Shown: positions 1 to 6,683, counted from the stretch's first letter. The stretch: DNA of 7,732 bases from an uncultured Ignavibacteriota bacterium (GCA_903901375.1 CAIUQV010000056.1:1-7732), one strand, 5' to 3'. Notes: generated from the sequence alone by a model not told the origin. Made by a program: numbers and translations.

Positions 1-398
1 AGCTTCTTAACGAACTCGCTTCTGTCTTCAGTGTTTATAACAGCTTCAATCGGCGTTCCGAGAATCTTAACTTTATGCTTTTCAAATATTCCCAGACGGT
101 AAGCTTCAATGCCGCAGTTCAGGGCAGTCTGTCCGCCAAAGGACAACATCACTCCATCGGGCTTTTCCTTTTCGATAATCTTTTCGACGAAGTGAGGAGT
201 TACAGGAAGGAAATAAATTCTGTCGGCAATTCCTTCTGAAGTCTGAACGGTTGCGATGTTAGGATTAATTAAAACTGTTTCAATGCCTTCTTCCTTCAAT
301 GCCTTCAGCGCCTGAGAGCCGGAATAGTCGAACTCTCCTGCCTCGCCAATCTTCAAAGCACCCGAACCAAGAATCAGTATTTTCTTAATCTTGCCCAT
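1..398 (-). CDS. carB: Carbamoyl-phosphate synthase large subunit, N-terminal part (runs off left edge)
   Basis: CarB makes carbamoyl phosphate from bicarbonate, two ATP and ammonia delivered by CarA, for cytoplasmic pyrimidine and arginine synthesis. Only the first 132 codons are present, out of roughly 1,070 in the family. They cover the pre-ATP-grasp domain. Visible motifs are LILGSGALKIGEAGEFDYSG (residues 8-27), INPNIATVQT (44-53), FGGQTALNCG (87-96) and EDR (124-126), whose Arg matches an ATP-binding Arg of E. coli CarB. From memory, the wording (GEFDYSGSQA, NPNIATVQTS, YFLPVTPHF) is closer to animal CAD/CPS1 and Bacteroidota CarB than to E. coli CarB. The ATG lies directly after the carA TGA with no spacer, so the two are almost surely co-transcribed and translationally coupled. 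Identity is secure; completeness beyond the edge is unknown. Confidence 0.97.
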   Translation of the reverse strand, partial: MGKIKKILILGSGALKIGEAGEFDYSGSQALKALKEEGIETVLINPNIATVQTSEGIADRIYFLPVTPHFVEKIIEKEKPDGVMLSFGGQTALNCGIEAYRLGIFEKHKVKILGTPIEAVINTEDRSEFVKK

Positions 399-1478
399 TC
401 AACTCTTTTTATAGTTAATAACATTTTCGATAAACTTATCGAAAAGAAAATCTGTGTCAGTAGGTCCGCTTGAAGCTTCGGGATGAAACTGTGTGGAGAA
501 AATCATTTTGCTTTTATGAATAATTCCTTCGTTTGAATTATCGTTTAAGTTTGTGAAGTAAGGACTCCATTCATCGCTAAGAGTGCTAACATCACAGGCA
601 TAGCCGTGATTCTGCGAAGTGATATAACATTTATTCGTACCGTTTAGAATAACGGGCTGGTTGTGACTTCTGTGTCCATACTTCAGTTTATAAGTGTCAC
701 CGCCCGATGCAAGACACAACAACTGGTTTCCGAGACATATTCCAAAAACAGGTTTATCTCCTTTAATTGCTTTGCTAAGATTATTTATTGTTGCTGTACA
801 GGCTTTCGGGTCGCCAGGACCGTTAGATATGAAGAGCCCGTCGTAATCATCGTTAGTATAATCATAATCCCACGGAACCCTTATGACCGTAGTATCGCGG
901 ACGAGAAGTCTTCTTATAATATTATTCTTAACGCCGCAGTCAACGAGCATAATTTTATGCTTACCGCTGCCATAAACAACTTTCTCTTTAGTGCTCACCT
1001 GTGCCACGAGGTTTTCATCATTCGTCTTAACCGGTTTTTTATCATCGCAGATTATCTTTCCTTTCATAACACCCTTCTCGCGGATAATCTTTGTGAGCAT
1101 ACGGGTATCGACGCCGTACATTGCAGGAATCCTGTTTTCTGTAAGCCAGGCAGAGAGAGATTTATGGGATTTCCAGTGGCTGTTATCGAAGGAATAATCG
1201 GAAATGACAAGACTCGAAATATGAATCTTATCTGACTCAAAGTTTTTCAGAAGTAAACTATCGGATTCATAAGAAGGAACGCCGTAGTTTCCGATAAGCG
1301 GATAAGTAAGAATAAGTATCTGTCCTTTGTAGGATGGGTCAGTAAGAGACTCGGGGTAACCCGTCATTGCAGTATTAAAGACGACTTCGCCCGAAACAGA
1401 ACTGGAATAACCAAAGGACTTACCTTTAACTTCAAGACTGTTTTCAAAAACGAGTTTGATATTATCTTTAATATTCAC
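399..1478 (-). CDS. carA: Carbamoyl-phosphate synthase small subunit (glutamine amidotransferase)
   Basis: CarA hydrolyses glutamine and passes ammonia to CarB. The 359-residue length is normal for the family. Residues 1-150 are the CarA-specific N-terminal domain (GEVVFNTAMTGYPESLTDPS at 30-49, LTYPLIGNYG at 57-66, GVDTR at 122-126). Residues 175-355 are a class I glutamine amidotransferase with SNGPGDP at 218-224, nucleophile Cys248 in GICLGNQ, SQNHGYA at 288-294, and His332 and Glu334 in QFHPE. The Cys-His-Glu triad is intact, so it should be active. Stretches such as LTYPLIGNYG and FTNLNDNSNEGI resemble human CAD, the eukaryote-like form also found in Bacteroidota. The start is GTG: an in-frame TAA lies 33 bases upstream and no ATG, GTG or TTG falls between, so this is the first start. 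It has no Shine-Dalgarno sequence and a promoter element immediately before it. It is followed without spacer by carB. Confidence 0.97.
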   Translation of the reverse strand: MNIKDNIKLVFENSLEVKGKSFGYSSSVSGEVVFNTAMTGYPESLTDPSYKGQILILTYPLIGNYGVPSYESDSLLLKNFESDKIHISSLVISDYSFDNSHWKSHKSLSAWLTENRIPAMYGVDTRMLTKIIREKGVMKGKIICDDKKPVKTNDENLVAQVSTKEKVVYGSGKHKIMLVDCGVKNNIIRRLLVRDTTVIRVPWDYDYTNDDYDGLFISNGPGDPKACTATINNLSKAIKGDKPVFGICLGNQLLCLASGGDTYKLKYGHRSHNQPVILNGTNKCYITSQNHGYACDVSTLSDEWSPYFTNLNDNSNEGIIHKSKMIFSTQFHPEASSGPTDTDFLFDKFIENVINYKKS

Positions 1479-1483
1479 TGGTG

Positions 1484-1491
1484 CAAATATA
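1484..1491 (-). promoter_or_regulatory. Bacteroidota-type -7 promoter element of carAB
   Basis: On the minus strand this reads TATATTTG, an exact match to TAnnTTTG, the -7 element used by the primary sigma factor of Bacteroidota. Only five bases (CACCA) separate it from the carA GTG, so the predicted transcript would begin at or within a base or two of the start codon. The -33 element is weak: a T-run about 20 bases upstream, with no clear TTTG. The motif match is seen directly; its use as a promoter is inferred. Confidence 0.5.
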
Positions 1492-1595
1492 TGAAATCTG
1501 AGATTAAATTAAAAATCCATTATAAGTTTATCATATCATTTATTTCAGAAAAAATTTAAATTCCCGTAAGCTAATTTAAAACCAAATCAACATTT

Positions 1596-3227
1596 ATGAA
1601 AAAGTTAATTTTACTACTGGTTCTTCTGACGTATTCCTGCCTCTATTCACAATCGGATAACTTCATAGGAAGTACTACGAATACCGAAATTCAAAACGGC
1701 AAACTTGTGTACAAGACCGTTACAAACCCTTTGCCTTACGAAGGCAAGGGAGTATTTATTAACGAAGGATACAACAACTACAGACCGTCAAACAGTTCAT
1801 ACATGCGCTGGTCTTATACAGACCCAGCAGCAATAAATAACGACGGAATGATAAGCGGAGACGGAAAAACTTCTGCAATAGGATGGTATTTAAACAGCAA
1901 GAGAGTTTCAGTTTACGGAAACATTAACAGTACACCATTCTGGGAATTCTCAACCCCTTCAAACAGCGGAAGAAATTACGTTGCAATATCGGATACAGGC
2001 GCTGTTATCGCGGCAGGTTCATACAGAAATTTTTATCTATTCAATAAAACATCTTCAACACCATTCTTTAACTTCGATTTATTATTGACTGCTGATACTG
2101 GTGCTGCGGGACCGCTGGACTTAACTTCAAACGGAGGTTACCTGCTTGCTAGTGCAAACAGAAATGATTCTTCGTGGGTTTATTGTTTTAACAAGAACTC
2201 TACTGTTTCAATATGGAAAACAAAAGTACCGGGACAGATACAGGGAATTAAAATTGCGGCAAACGACACACTGGCAATCGTCAATACATACAGCGCATAT
2301 TATGTTTATAACATTTATACGGGTGCGTTAAGATACACTGCGGCAATTACAGACGGTACGCAGGCGCCTCAGGGTATAAGCGGAAACGGTAATATAATTG
2401 CAACTATAAACTACAAAGGGTTTGTGAAAGTGTATCAGTGGAGCGGAAGCGCATACAATTTTCTCTGGCAGTATCAGGAACCGCCGGGAAGCTATTATAA
2501 CTGGGTAACGAGTGTAGATATAACAGACGACGGACAGTACATTGCAATTGGAACTCTGATATTCTTAACTTCAAGTTCTTATGATGGGTCTGTGAGGTTC
2601 TTTAAAGTATCAACGGGTTCAACAGCGCTCTGGTCGTTTACAGCACTTGGCGATGAAGTGAATCAGGTTACAATTTCAAAGAACAAGAAATATCTTGCGG
2701 CAGCATCGTGGGGAAAGCTTGATAATTCAAAGGATGACATCTATGTTTTCAGATGTGACCCGGGAAACGGCACACCATGGTACAGCTTTAATTCACCCGG
2801 CTCTGCATTTATGTGCAGTATTTCAAACGACGGAACATCTGTGATTGCGGGCGGGAAAGCTGTTCACGCAAGGAGTTTTGGAAGCGGCGGTACGATGTAC
2901 AATATTTTTGTTGATACAACATTAAACCCGGTTTCAATTGGAAGTATAGGTTCAGAAACACCAACAAAATATTCACTGAGTCAGAACTATCCAAATCCTT
3001 TTAATCCGGTAACAAAGTTTAAATTTGATATTGCAAAGTCGGGAAATGTTAAACTTGCCATATACGATATTACGGGCAAAGAAGTCCAGACACTTGTTAA
3101 CGAAAGTATGCAGCCGGGAACTTATGAAGCGAAATTCGATGGTACAACTTTAAACAGCGGAGTATATTTTTACAGACTGGAAGTAAACGGATTTAGTCAG
3201 ACGCGAAGTATGGTGATGATAAAATAA
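1596..3227 (+). CDS. Secreted beta-propeller protein with T9SS C-terminal sorting domain
   Basis: This 543-residue protein begins with a signal peptide (hydrophobic residues 4-16, likely cleavage after about residue 19; Cys15 does not fit a lipobox). Residues about 112-440 hold seven imperfect repeats of 40-50 residues. Each has an aromatic opening strand (TPFWEF, TPFFNF, ALWSFT, TPWYSF), a middle strand with IS-x-DG-x-xIAAG-like wording, and a closing Y-x-F or Y-x-Y strand, which suggests a WD40/PQQ-like propeller. A further partial unit at 78-110 may be an eighth blade. Residues about 458-543 are a typical type A T9SS sorting domain (SLSQNYPNPFNP, IYDITGKEV, GTYEAKFDG, LNSGVYFYRL). It should cross the outer membrane and be released or anchored. 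The ligand or role is unknown, and I see no catalytic motif. It diverges from carA and is closed by the hairpin at 3256. No Shine-Dalgarno sequence or clear promoter was found. Confidence 0.9.
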   Translation: MKKLILLLVLLTYSCLYSQSDNFIGSTTNTEIQNGKLVYKTVTNPLPYEGKGVFINEGYNNYRPSNSSYMRWSYTDPAAINNDGMISGDGKTSAIGWYLNSKRVSVYGNINSTPFWEFSTPSNSGRNYVAISDTGAVIAAGSYRNFYLFNKTSSTPFFNFDLLLTADTGAAGPLDLTSNGGYLLASANRNDSSWVYCFNKNSTVSIWKTKVPGQIQGIKIAANDTLAIVNTYSAYYVYNIYTGALRYTAAITDGTQAPQGISGNGNIIATINYKGFVKVYQWSGSAYNFLWQYQEPPGSYYNWVTSVDITDDGQYIAIGTLIFLTSSSYDGSVRFFKVSTGSTALWSFTALGDEVNQVTISKNKKYLAAASWGKLDNSKDDIYVFRCDPGNGTPWYSFNSPGSAFMCSISNDGTSVIAGGKAVHARSFGSGGTMYNIFVDTTLNPVSIGSIGSETPTKYSLSQNYPNPFNPVTKFKFDIAKSGNVKLAIYDITGKEVQTLVNESMQPGTYEAKFDGTTLNSGVYFYRLEVNGFSQTRSMVMIK

Positions 3228-3255
3228 ATTGTGTTGCAAAGATTACAAGGTTATG

Positions 3256-3287
3256 AAAAATGGCTGTCATCTCTGACAGCCATTTTT
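3256..3287. terminator. Bidirectional rho-independent terminator
   Basis: A perfect 14-bp inverted repeat (AAAAATGGCTGTCA, paired with its complement) surrounds a TCTC loop. The outer five pairs are A/T, so either strand ends in a short U-run after a GC-containing stem. It sits 28 bases after the stop of the propeller gene (plus strand) and 39 bases after the stop of icd (minus strand), so it can end both convergent transcripts. Confidence 0.88.
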
Positions 3288-3326
3288 GTTATTAATATTT
3301 ATTTAGTATTATTATTCTAATCTTAC

Positions 3327-4694
3327 TTACATATTGTTTATAATCTCCGTTGCAAATTCGGAGGTCTTTAGCTTTGTTGCACCTTCCATCAACCTGTGGA
3401 AGTCGTAAGTAACTTTCTTCTGCGAGATTGTCTTTTCCAATGCAGTCCAGATTAAGTCGTGTGCTTCGTTCCAGTCCATATATTTCAGCATCATTGCACC
3501 AGAAATAATTACCGAGCCGGGATTTACCTGGTCGAGGTTTGCGTACTTCGGAGCCGTACCGTGTGTGGCTTCGAATATTGCGTGACCGGTCATATAGTTT
3601 ATGTTAGCTCCCGGTGCAATGCCTATTCCGCCAACCTGTGCAGCGAGTGCATCGGAAAGGAAATCACCGATAAGGTTCATAGTTGCAATCACGTCAAACT
3701 CTTTTGCTCTTGTAAGAACCTGCTGAAGTGTTATATCTGCAATCGAATCTTTTATCATTATTTTCTTTTTCCACTGTCCGTTTCCGTGTGTAGGCATTAT
3801 CTTCAGTGATTCTTCCACCTCTGCACATTTTTCTTTCTGTTGTTTCTCAGTCATCATCACGTATCCGGGATCAATCATCTTTGCATTGTCTTCGACACTA
3901 AGGTTCGGGTTAGCATCTTTGTTTCCGATTATCCAGCTTTCGCGCTCTGTAACAGTTTCATTCCTGAACTCTGTCGTCGCAACTTCATATCCCCAGCTCT
4001 TGAATGCACCCTCAGTAAACTTCATAATGTTTCCCTTGTGCACAAGCGTTACTGATTTTCTCTTTTCCTTTATTGCGTATTCTATAGCCGCTCTCACAAG
4101 GCGCTTTGTACCTTCTTTAGAAATTGGCTTAATACCGATACCAGAAGTTTCAGGGAAACGGATTTTCTTAACACCCATTTCATCCTGCAAAAATTTAATT
4201 ACTTTTTTAACTTCTGCACTTCCTTCAGCCCACTCAATACCCGCATAAATATCTTCTGTATTTTCGCGGAAAATTACCATATCAACATCCTCAGGATGCT
4301 TAACGGGAGATGGAACACCTGAAACATACTTCACAGGACGCAGACAGACGTATAAATCCAGCATCTGGCGAAGTGCCACATTCAAAGAGCGAATACCACC
4401 GCCAATAGGAGTTGTTAAAGGACCTTTGATTCCAACAAGGTAATCCTTGAAAGCATCAACGGTTGCATCGGGAAGCCATTCGCCTGTTTTATTGAACGAT
4501 GTTTCGCCCGCAAAAACTTCTTTCCACTCGATTTTCTTTTTGCCGCCGTAAGCTTTTTCAACTGCCGCATCAAAAACTCTGACTGACGCAGCCCAAATGT
4601 CGCCGCCCGTACCGTCACCTCTGATAAAAGGTACAATCGGATTATCGGGAATGTTCAGTTTACCGTCTTTAAAAGCAATTTTCTCTGGTTTCAT
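3327..4694 (-). CDS. icd: Isocitrate dehydrogenase, NADP-dependent type
   Basis: Converts isocitrate to 2-oxoglutarate and CO2 with reduction of NADP+, in the TCA cycle. Length is 455 residues, against 416 in E. coli. Substrate residues are conserved: Ser103, Asn105 and Arg109 in GGGIRSLNVALRQ, Arg119, Arg143, Tyr150 and Lys220; metal ligands are Asp320, Asp344 and Asp348. The NADP-selecting set is present (HGTAPKY at 378-384, Tyr430 and Arg434 in VTYDFHRLM), so NADP+ rather than NAD+ is predicted. Compared with E. coli, the N terminus is about 10 residues shorter and about 47 residues are inserted between 244 and 311 (NPNLSVEDNAKMIDPGY, HGNGQW). I recall a similar insertion in cyanobacterial enzymes. 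Ser103 matches the E. coli phosphorylation site, but no aceK is in view. It stands alone, and the ATG has no Shine-Dalgarno sequence, only an A/T-rich leader. Confidence 0.96.
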   Translation of the reverse strand: MKPEKIAFKDGKLNIPDNPIVPFIRGDGTGGDIWAASVRVFDAAVEKAYGGKKKIEWKEVFAGETSFNKTGEWLPDATVDAFKDYLVGIKGPLTTPIGGGIRSLNVALRQMLDLYVCLRPVKYVSGVPSPVKHPEDVDMVIFRENTEDIYAGIEWAEGSAEVKKVIKFLQDEMGVKKIRFPETSGIGIKPISKEGTKRLVRAAIEYAIKEKRKSVTLVHKGNIMKFTEGAFKSWGYEVATTEFRNETVTERESWIIGNKDANPNLSVEDNAKMIDPGYVMMTEKQQKEKCAEVEESLKIMPTHGNGQWKKKIMIKDSIADITLQQVLTRAKEFDVIATMNLIGDFLSDALAAQVGGIGIAPGANINYMTGHAIFEATHGTAPKYANLDQVNPGSVIISGAMMLKYMDWNEAHDLIWTALEKTISQKKVTYDFHRLMEGATKLKTSEFATEIINNM

Positions 4695-5063
4695 TTTTAT
4701 TATAATATAGTTTATGATTTAAAATCAATAATAGTAAAGCCCATTAAAATAAACATATAATAATTTTTATGAAAGTGAAATTTATGAAGATATCAGGAAT
4801 AATGTAATTAATGAAAGGATAACGATGGATGTCATAATTAAGTCCCAGTTATAAAATACGGAGTGATAGCTTTCTCAAATACGACTAATCGCATTTAACA
4901 TCTATGTTTGGAACGAATCAATAAATTTCTTAAAATTATAGTTCATCCACTTTAAAATAGTAGAGCAGTATTAATTTTTTGCAATAATTATAGTTGATTC
5001 TGCGATGAAGATAATGATTCCTATTGGAATAATAATTTTGCCCTCTTATCTTTATATTGATGT
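4695..5063. other. 369-base intergenic region, no supportable gene
   Basis: Very AT-rich DNA between the divergent starts of icd and the membrane protein gene. All frames are cut by frequent stops. The longest readable fragments are a 17-codon hydrophobic minus-strand ORF (4782-4835) and a plus-strand run near 4847-4900 reading VIKYGVIAFSNTT before a stop. Neither is enough to call a gene or a named pseudogene. It must hold the promoters of both flanking genes; only the element at 5033 is recognisable. Confidence 0.6.
5033..5040 (+). promoter_or_regulatory. Candidate -7 promoter element of the membrane protein gene
   Basis: TAATTTTG matches the Bacteroidota -7 consensus TAnnTTTG and lies 23 bases before the ATG at 5064, allowing a 5' leader of about 15-20 bases. 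No -33 TTTG or TTG sits at the expected distance, and in AT-rich DNA an eight-base match with two free positions can arise by chance. Treat as tentative. Confidence 0.35.
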
Positions 5064-5624
5064 ATGGGAAGAAAAATAATTTTTATAACGTCGGGAATTT
5101 TGTTTATACTTGTCAGCATCGGGCTTATAATAGCAGGTGCGGATAGTAATTTTAAGACCGGTGTAGTTTTGTCTGGTATGGCTATACCGTTTTTATTTAT
5201 AGGGTTCTGGAATCTTTATTCAGTAGTTTATGAAAGAAAGTTTGTAGCCCGGAATGAATATTATACGTTTAAAGGCAGCGGACTTTTTTCGTGGGGAGCG
5301 GGTGCATTTTATAATAAGGGTGTAGTGCTTCCTGTGTTTATAATTTTATTTGGATGTGCGGGGATGGGAATAGCAACGGGCTTTCTGGTTTGGTCTGCGG
5401 AAGAGTTTGCGGTTGTGCTGATGGCGGTGAGTTTTGCTTATGCGCTGACTGTTACGATTATTTATCTCATCCGACTGAACAGGACAACTGATGCGAAGGA
5501 AGAAGCGATTCAGGAAAACAGCGACGACGAATTTGGGTTTAAAGTAGCATTTTTCTTTGCATCGCTTGCGACGCTTGGTTTATTTGCACTTGGGTATCTT
5601 GTTTATAAAAAACTGAAGAAATGA
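5064..5624 (+). CDS. Five-helix integral membrane protein of unknown function
   Basis: This 186-residue protein has five predicted membrane segments at about 5-24, 33-55, 86-109, 113-136 and 160-181. A basic loop (56-70) follows segment 2, and a charged, acidic loop (138-158, TTDAKEEAIQENSDDE) lies between segments 4 and 5. It ends in a lysine-rich tail (YKKLKK). I recognise no family motif, conserved polar residue inside a helix, or catalytic signature, so no function is offered; it could be a small inner-membrane protein of a DUF family. The ATG is the first possible start, since an in-frame TGA lies one codon upstream. There is no Shine-Dalgarno sequence. The decayed cupin gene starts 25 bases downstream on the same strand; no terminator is visible between them. 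Confidence 0.75.
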   Translation: MGRKIIFITSGILFILVSIGLIIAGADSNFKTGVVLSGMAIPFLFIGFWNLYSVVYERKFVARNEYYTFKGSGLFSWGAGAFYNKGVVLPVFIILFGCAGMGIATGFLVWSAEEFAVVLMAVSFAYALTVTIIYLIRLNRTTDAKEEAIQENSDDEFGFKVAFFFASLATLGLFALGYLVYKKLKK

Positions 5625-5649
5625 TTTATAAGTTTAATAATTATTTATT

Positions 5650-5967
5650 ATGAGCAGTATTCCATTTCGAACAATAGCCTGGTAAAAAGGTATTAAGAAC
5701 GGAGCATCCCGGCGAGACAGGAACATCTTTCTGGCGGACAAAGGAGATTGAAAATCTGCGTATCAGAATTGTGGAATATTCGGAGGGTATCTGGCAGACC
5801 ACTGGTGCAGGAAGGGACATATAGTTCACTGTCTGGGGGGAGATTTTATATCTGAGTTTGAAAACGGCGGGAAGGTTTCGCTTTCTGCCGGAATGACTTA
5901 TGTAGTTTCGGATGAATTAAGTTCGCATCGTTCATTTTCAGAGAACGGTGTAAAAGCCTTAAATTAG
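5650..5967 (+). pseudogene. Frameshifted remnant of a small cupin-fold protein (DHCW-motif type)
   Basis: Reading three successive frames rebuilds one protein of about 105 residues. Frame one gives MSSIPFRTIAW and then a TAA at about 5683. Shifting there gives KKVLRTEHPGETGTSFW and NLRIRIVEYSEG up to about 5788. A second shift gives GYLADHWCRKGHIVHCLGG, then a beta-rich stretch with GMTYVVSDELSSHRSFSENG, ending at TAG 5965-5967. This order matches, from memory, the family called 'DHCW motif cupin fold protein' (usually about 105-110 residues), including the DHWC segment and the SSHRS region. The tail seems to shift once more, since the family ends GVKL(L/F)I-x-DG and this one reads GVKALN. 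The first lesion is a one-base gain or two-base loss after TGG; the second is a one-base loss in a G-run. The product is not translatable as one chain. The stop lies 18 bases from the end of the convergent gene. Confidence 0.8.
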
Positions 5968-5985
5968 AAGGTGAGTTGAAGAATA

Positions 5986-6666
5986 TTATAAATCAGTTTC
6001 CGCACCGAAGGTAGTAGTCCACCGAACATTTTTACCCTCAACTTTTGTAACCGCAAAAAGCACTACTGCTTTTTTGAACTGCACCATAATTTTACTGTAA
6101 GCACTATTCAGAACAGTTTCATAAGTAGTGTATTCAGTACCCTCATCTGCATTTACATCTCCCGGAACTTCTGCTATTAAATACTTTCTTTCAGATTCAG
6201 GGTTTTTATTATCATAGCAAAAGAAAACAAGGTTAGCATAGTACGGTGGAAGAATTTTATCAATTCCTTTATCTTCAATCCTGTATTCAATCACAAACTT
6301 CTGAGGGGTCAGAGAAAAAGATTTCACTTTCAGACTATTCCCCATCGGAGTGATTTTATTATTAACCGTAAGACACTCAGCATCAGTGGATTTCGCATTA
6401 GCCTTAATCAGTTTTGTGTATGCACTTCTGCCTTCGGCATTAACAGAGTTCCAGACCTCCTTTATTCCGGGAAGTTTATTTGCTCTTGTAGCAAGCAAAG
6501 ACGTCATACCAAACCTACTCCTGTTCTTTACCGAGTCTTCGCTGTAACTAATCTGCTGGTTATGAGGTCTCATATAAATCACAACCTTATCGCCGATGTT
6601 TCTGAAAACCATATTTCCCAGCGTTCCGGAAAGTTTTCCAATAACGCTTTTTATTACTTCTGCCAT
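5986..6666 (-). CDS. Hypothetical 226-residue protein, weakly DUF6266-like N terminus
   Basis: The start is the ATG at 6666, not an in-frame ATG at 6717, because a strong ribosome binding site (AGGAAAGGAG) sits seven bases before 6666 and would be translated in the longer version. Residues 9-34 (IGKLSGTLGNMVFR, then VVIYMRP) recall the Gly-rich G-x-x-G-x-x-GN-x-V opening followed by a strand and a proline in Bacteroidota DUF6266-type proteins. Residues 48-95 are helical with NRSRF and a central tryptophan (VWNSVN). Residues about 115-220 look beta-rich, as in an Ig-like or fibronectin-like domain. There is no signal peptide, membrane helix or catalytic motif, so a cytoplasmic or structural role is plausible but unproven. 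It converges on the broken cupin gene. The Shine-Dalgarno sequence and upstream repeats set it apart from its neighbours and could reflect a mobile or phage origin (inference). Confidence 0.75.
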   Translation of the reverse strand: MAEVIKSVIGKLSGTLGNMVFRNIGDKVVIYMRPHNQQISYSEDSVKNRSRFGMTSLLATRANKLPGIKEVWNSVNAEGRSAYTKLIKANAKSTDAECLTVNNKITPMGNSLKVKSFSLTPQKFVIEYRIEDKGIDKILPPYYANLVFFCYDNKNPESERKYLIAEVPGDVNADEGTEYTTYETVLNSAYSKIMVQFKKAVVLFAVTKVEGKNVRWTTTFGAETDL

Positions 6667-6673
6667 AATATTA

Positions 6674-6683
6674 CTCCTTTCCT
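6674..6683 (-). promoter_or_regulatory. Strong Shine-Dalgarno sequence fixing the start at 6666
   Basis: Minus strand AGGAAAGGAG, seven bases before the ATG at 6664-6666. No other start in the window (carA, the propeller gene, icd, the membrane protein, the cupin remnant, the PsbP-like gene) has a comparable site, which is the usual condition in Bacteroidota relatives. It decides between two in-frame ATGs. Confidence 0.8.

Noticed and set aside
663..1235. Long plus-strand open frame (190 codons) opposite carA
   Set aside because: Antisense shadow of a clearly identified gene; low-complexity cysteine-rich translation with no family resemblance.
1596..1650. Cys15 of the propeller protein considered as a lipoprotein lipobox
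   Set aside because: The residues before it (TYS) do not fit the lipobox, and the protein has a T9SS sorting domain, so ordinary signal peptidase cleavage is more likely.
2146..2331. 61-codon alternative frame inside the propeller gene, and a 61-codon minus-strand frame at 2809-2994
   Set aside because: Both lie within a gene with a continuous signal-peptide-to-sorting-domain reading, and neither translation looks like a protein.
3459..4248. Several plus-strand open frames of 71-120 codons opposite icd
   Set aside because: Antisense shadows of a strongly conserved enzyme; no ribosome binding site, promoter or recognisable motif.
4824..4853. Nine-codon plus-strand ORF preceded by an AAAGGA sequence
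   Set aside because: Too short to support, no similarity; the purine run is expected by chance in this AT-rich gap.
5641..5829. 62-codon minus-strand open frame
   Set aside because: It is the antisense of the cupin remnant, whose plus-strand reading matches a known family across frames.
6350..6547. 65-codon plus-strand frame with hydrophobic translation
   Set aside because: Antisense to the SD-bearing gene at 5986-6666; hydrophobicity is a by-product of the opposite frame.
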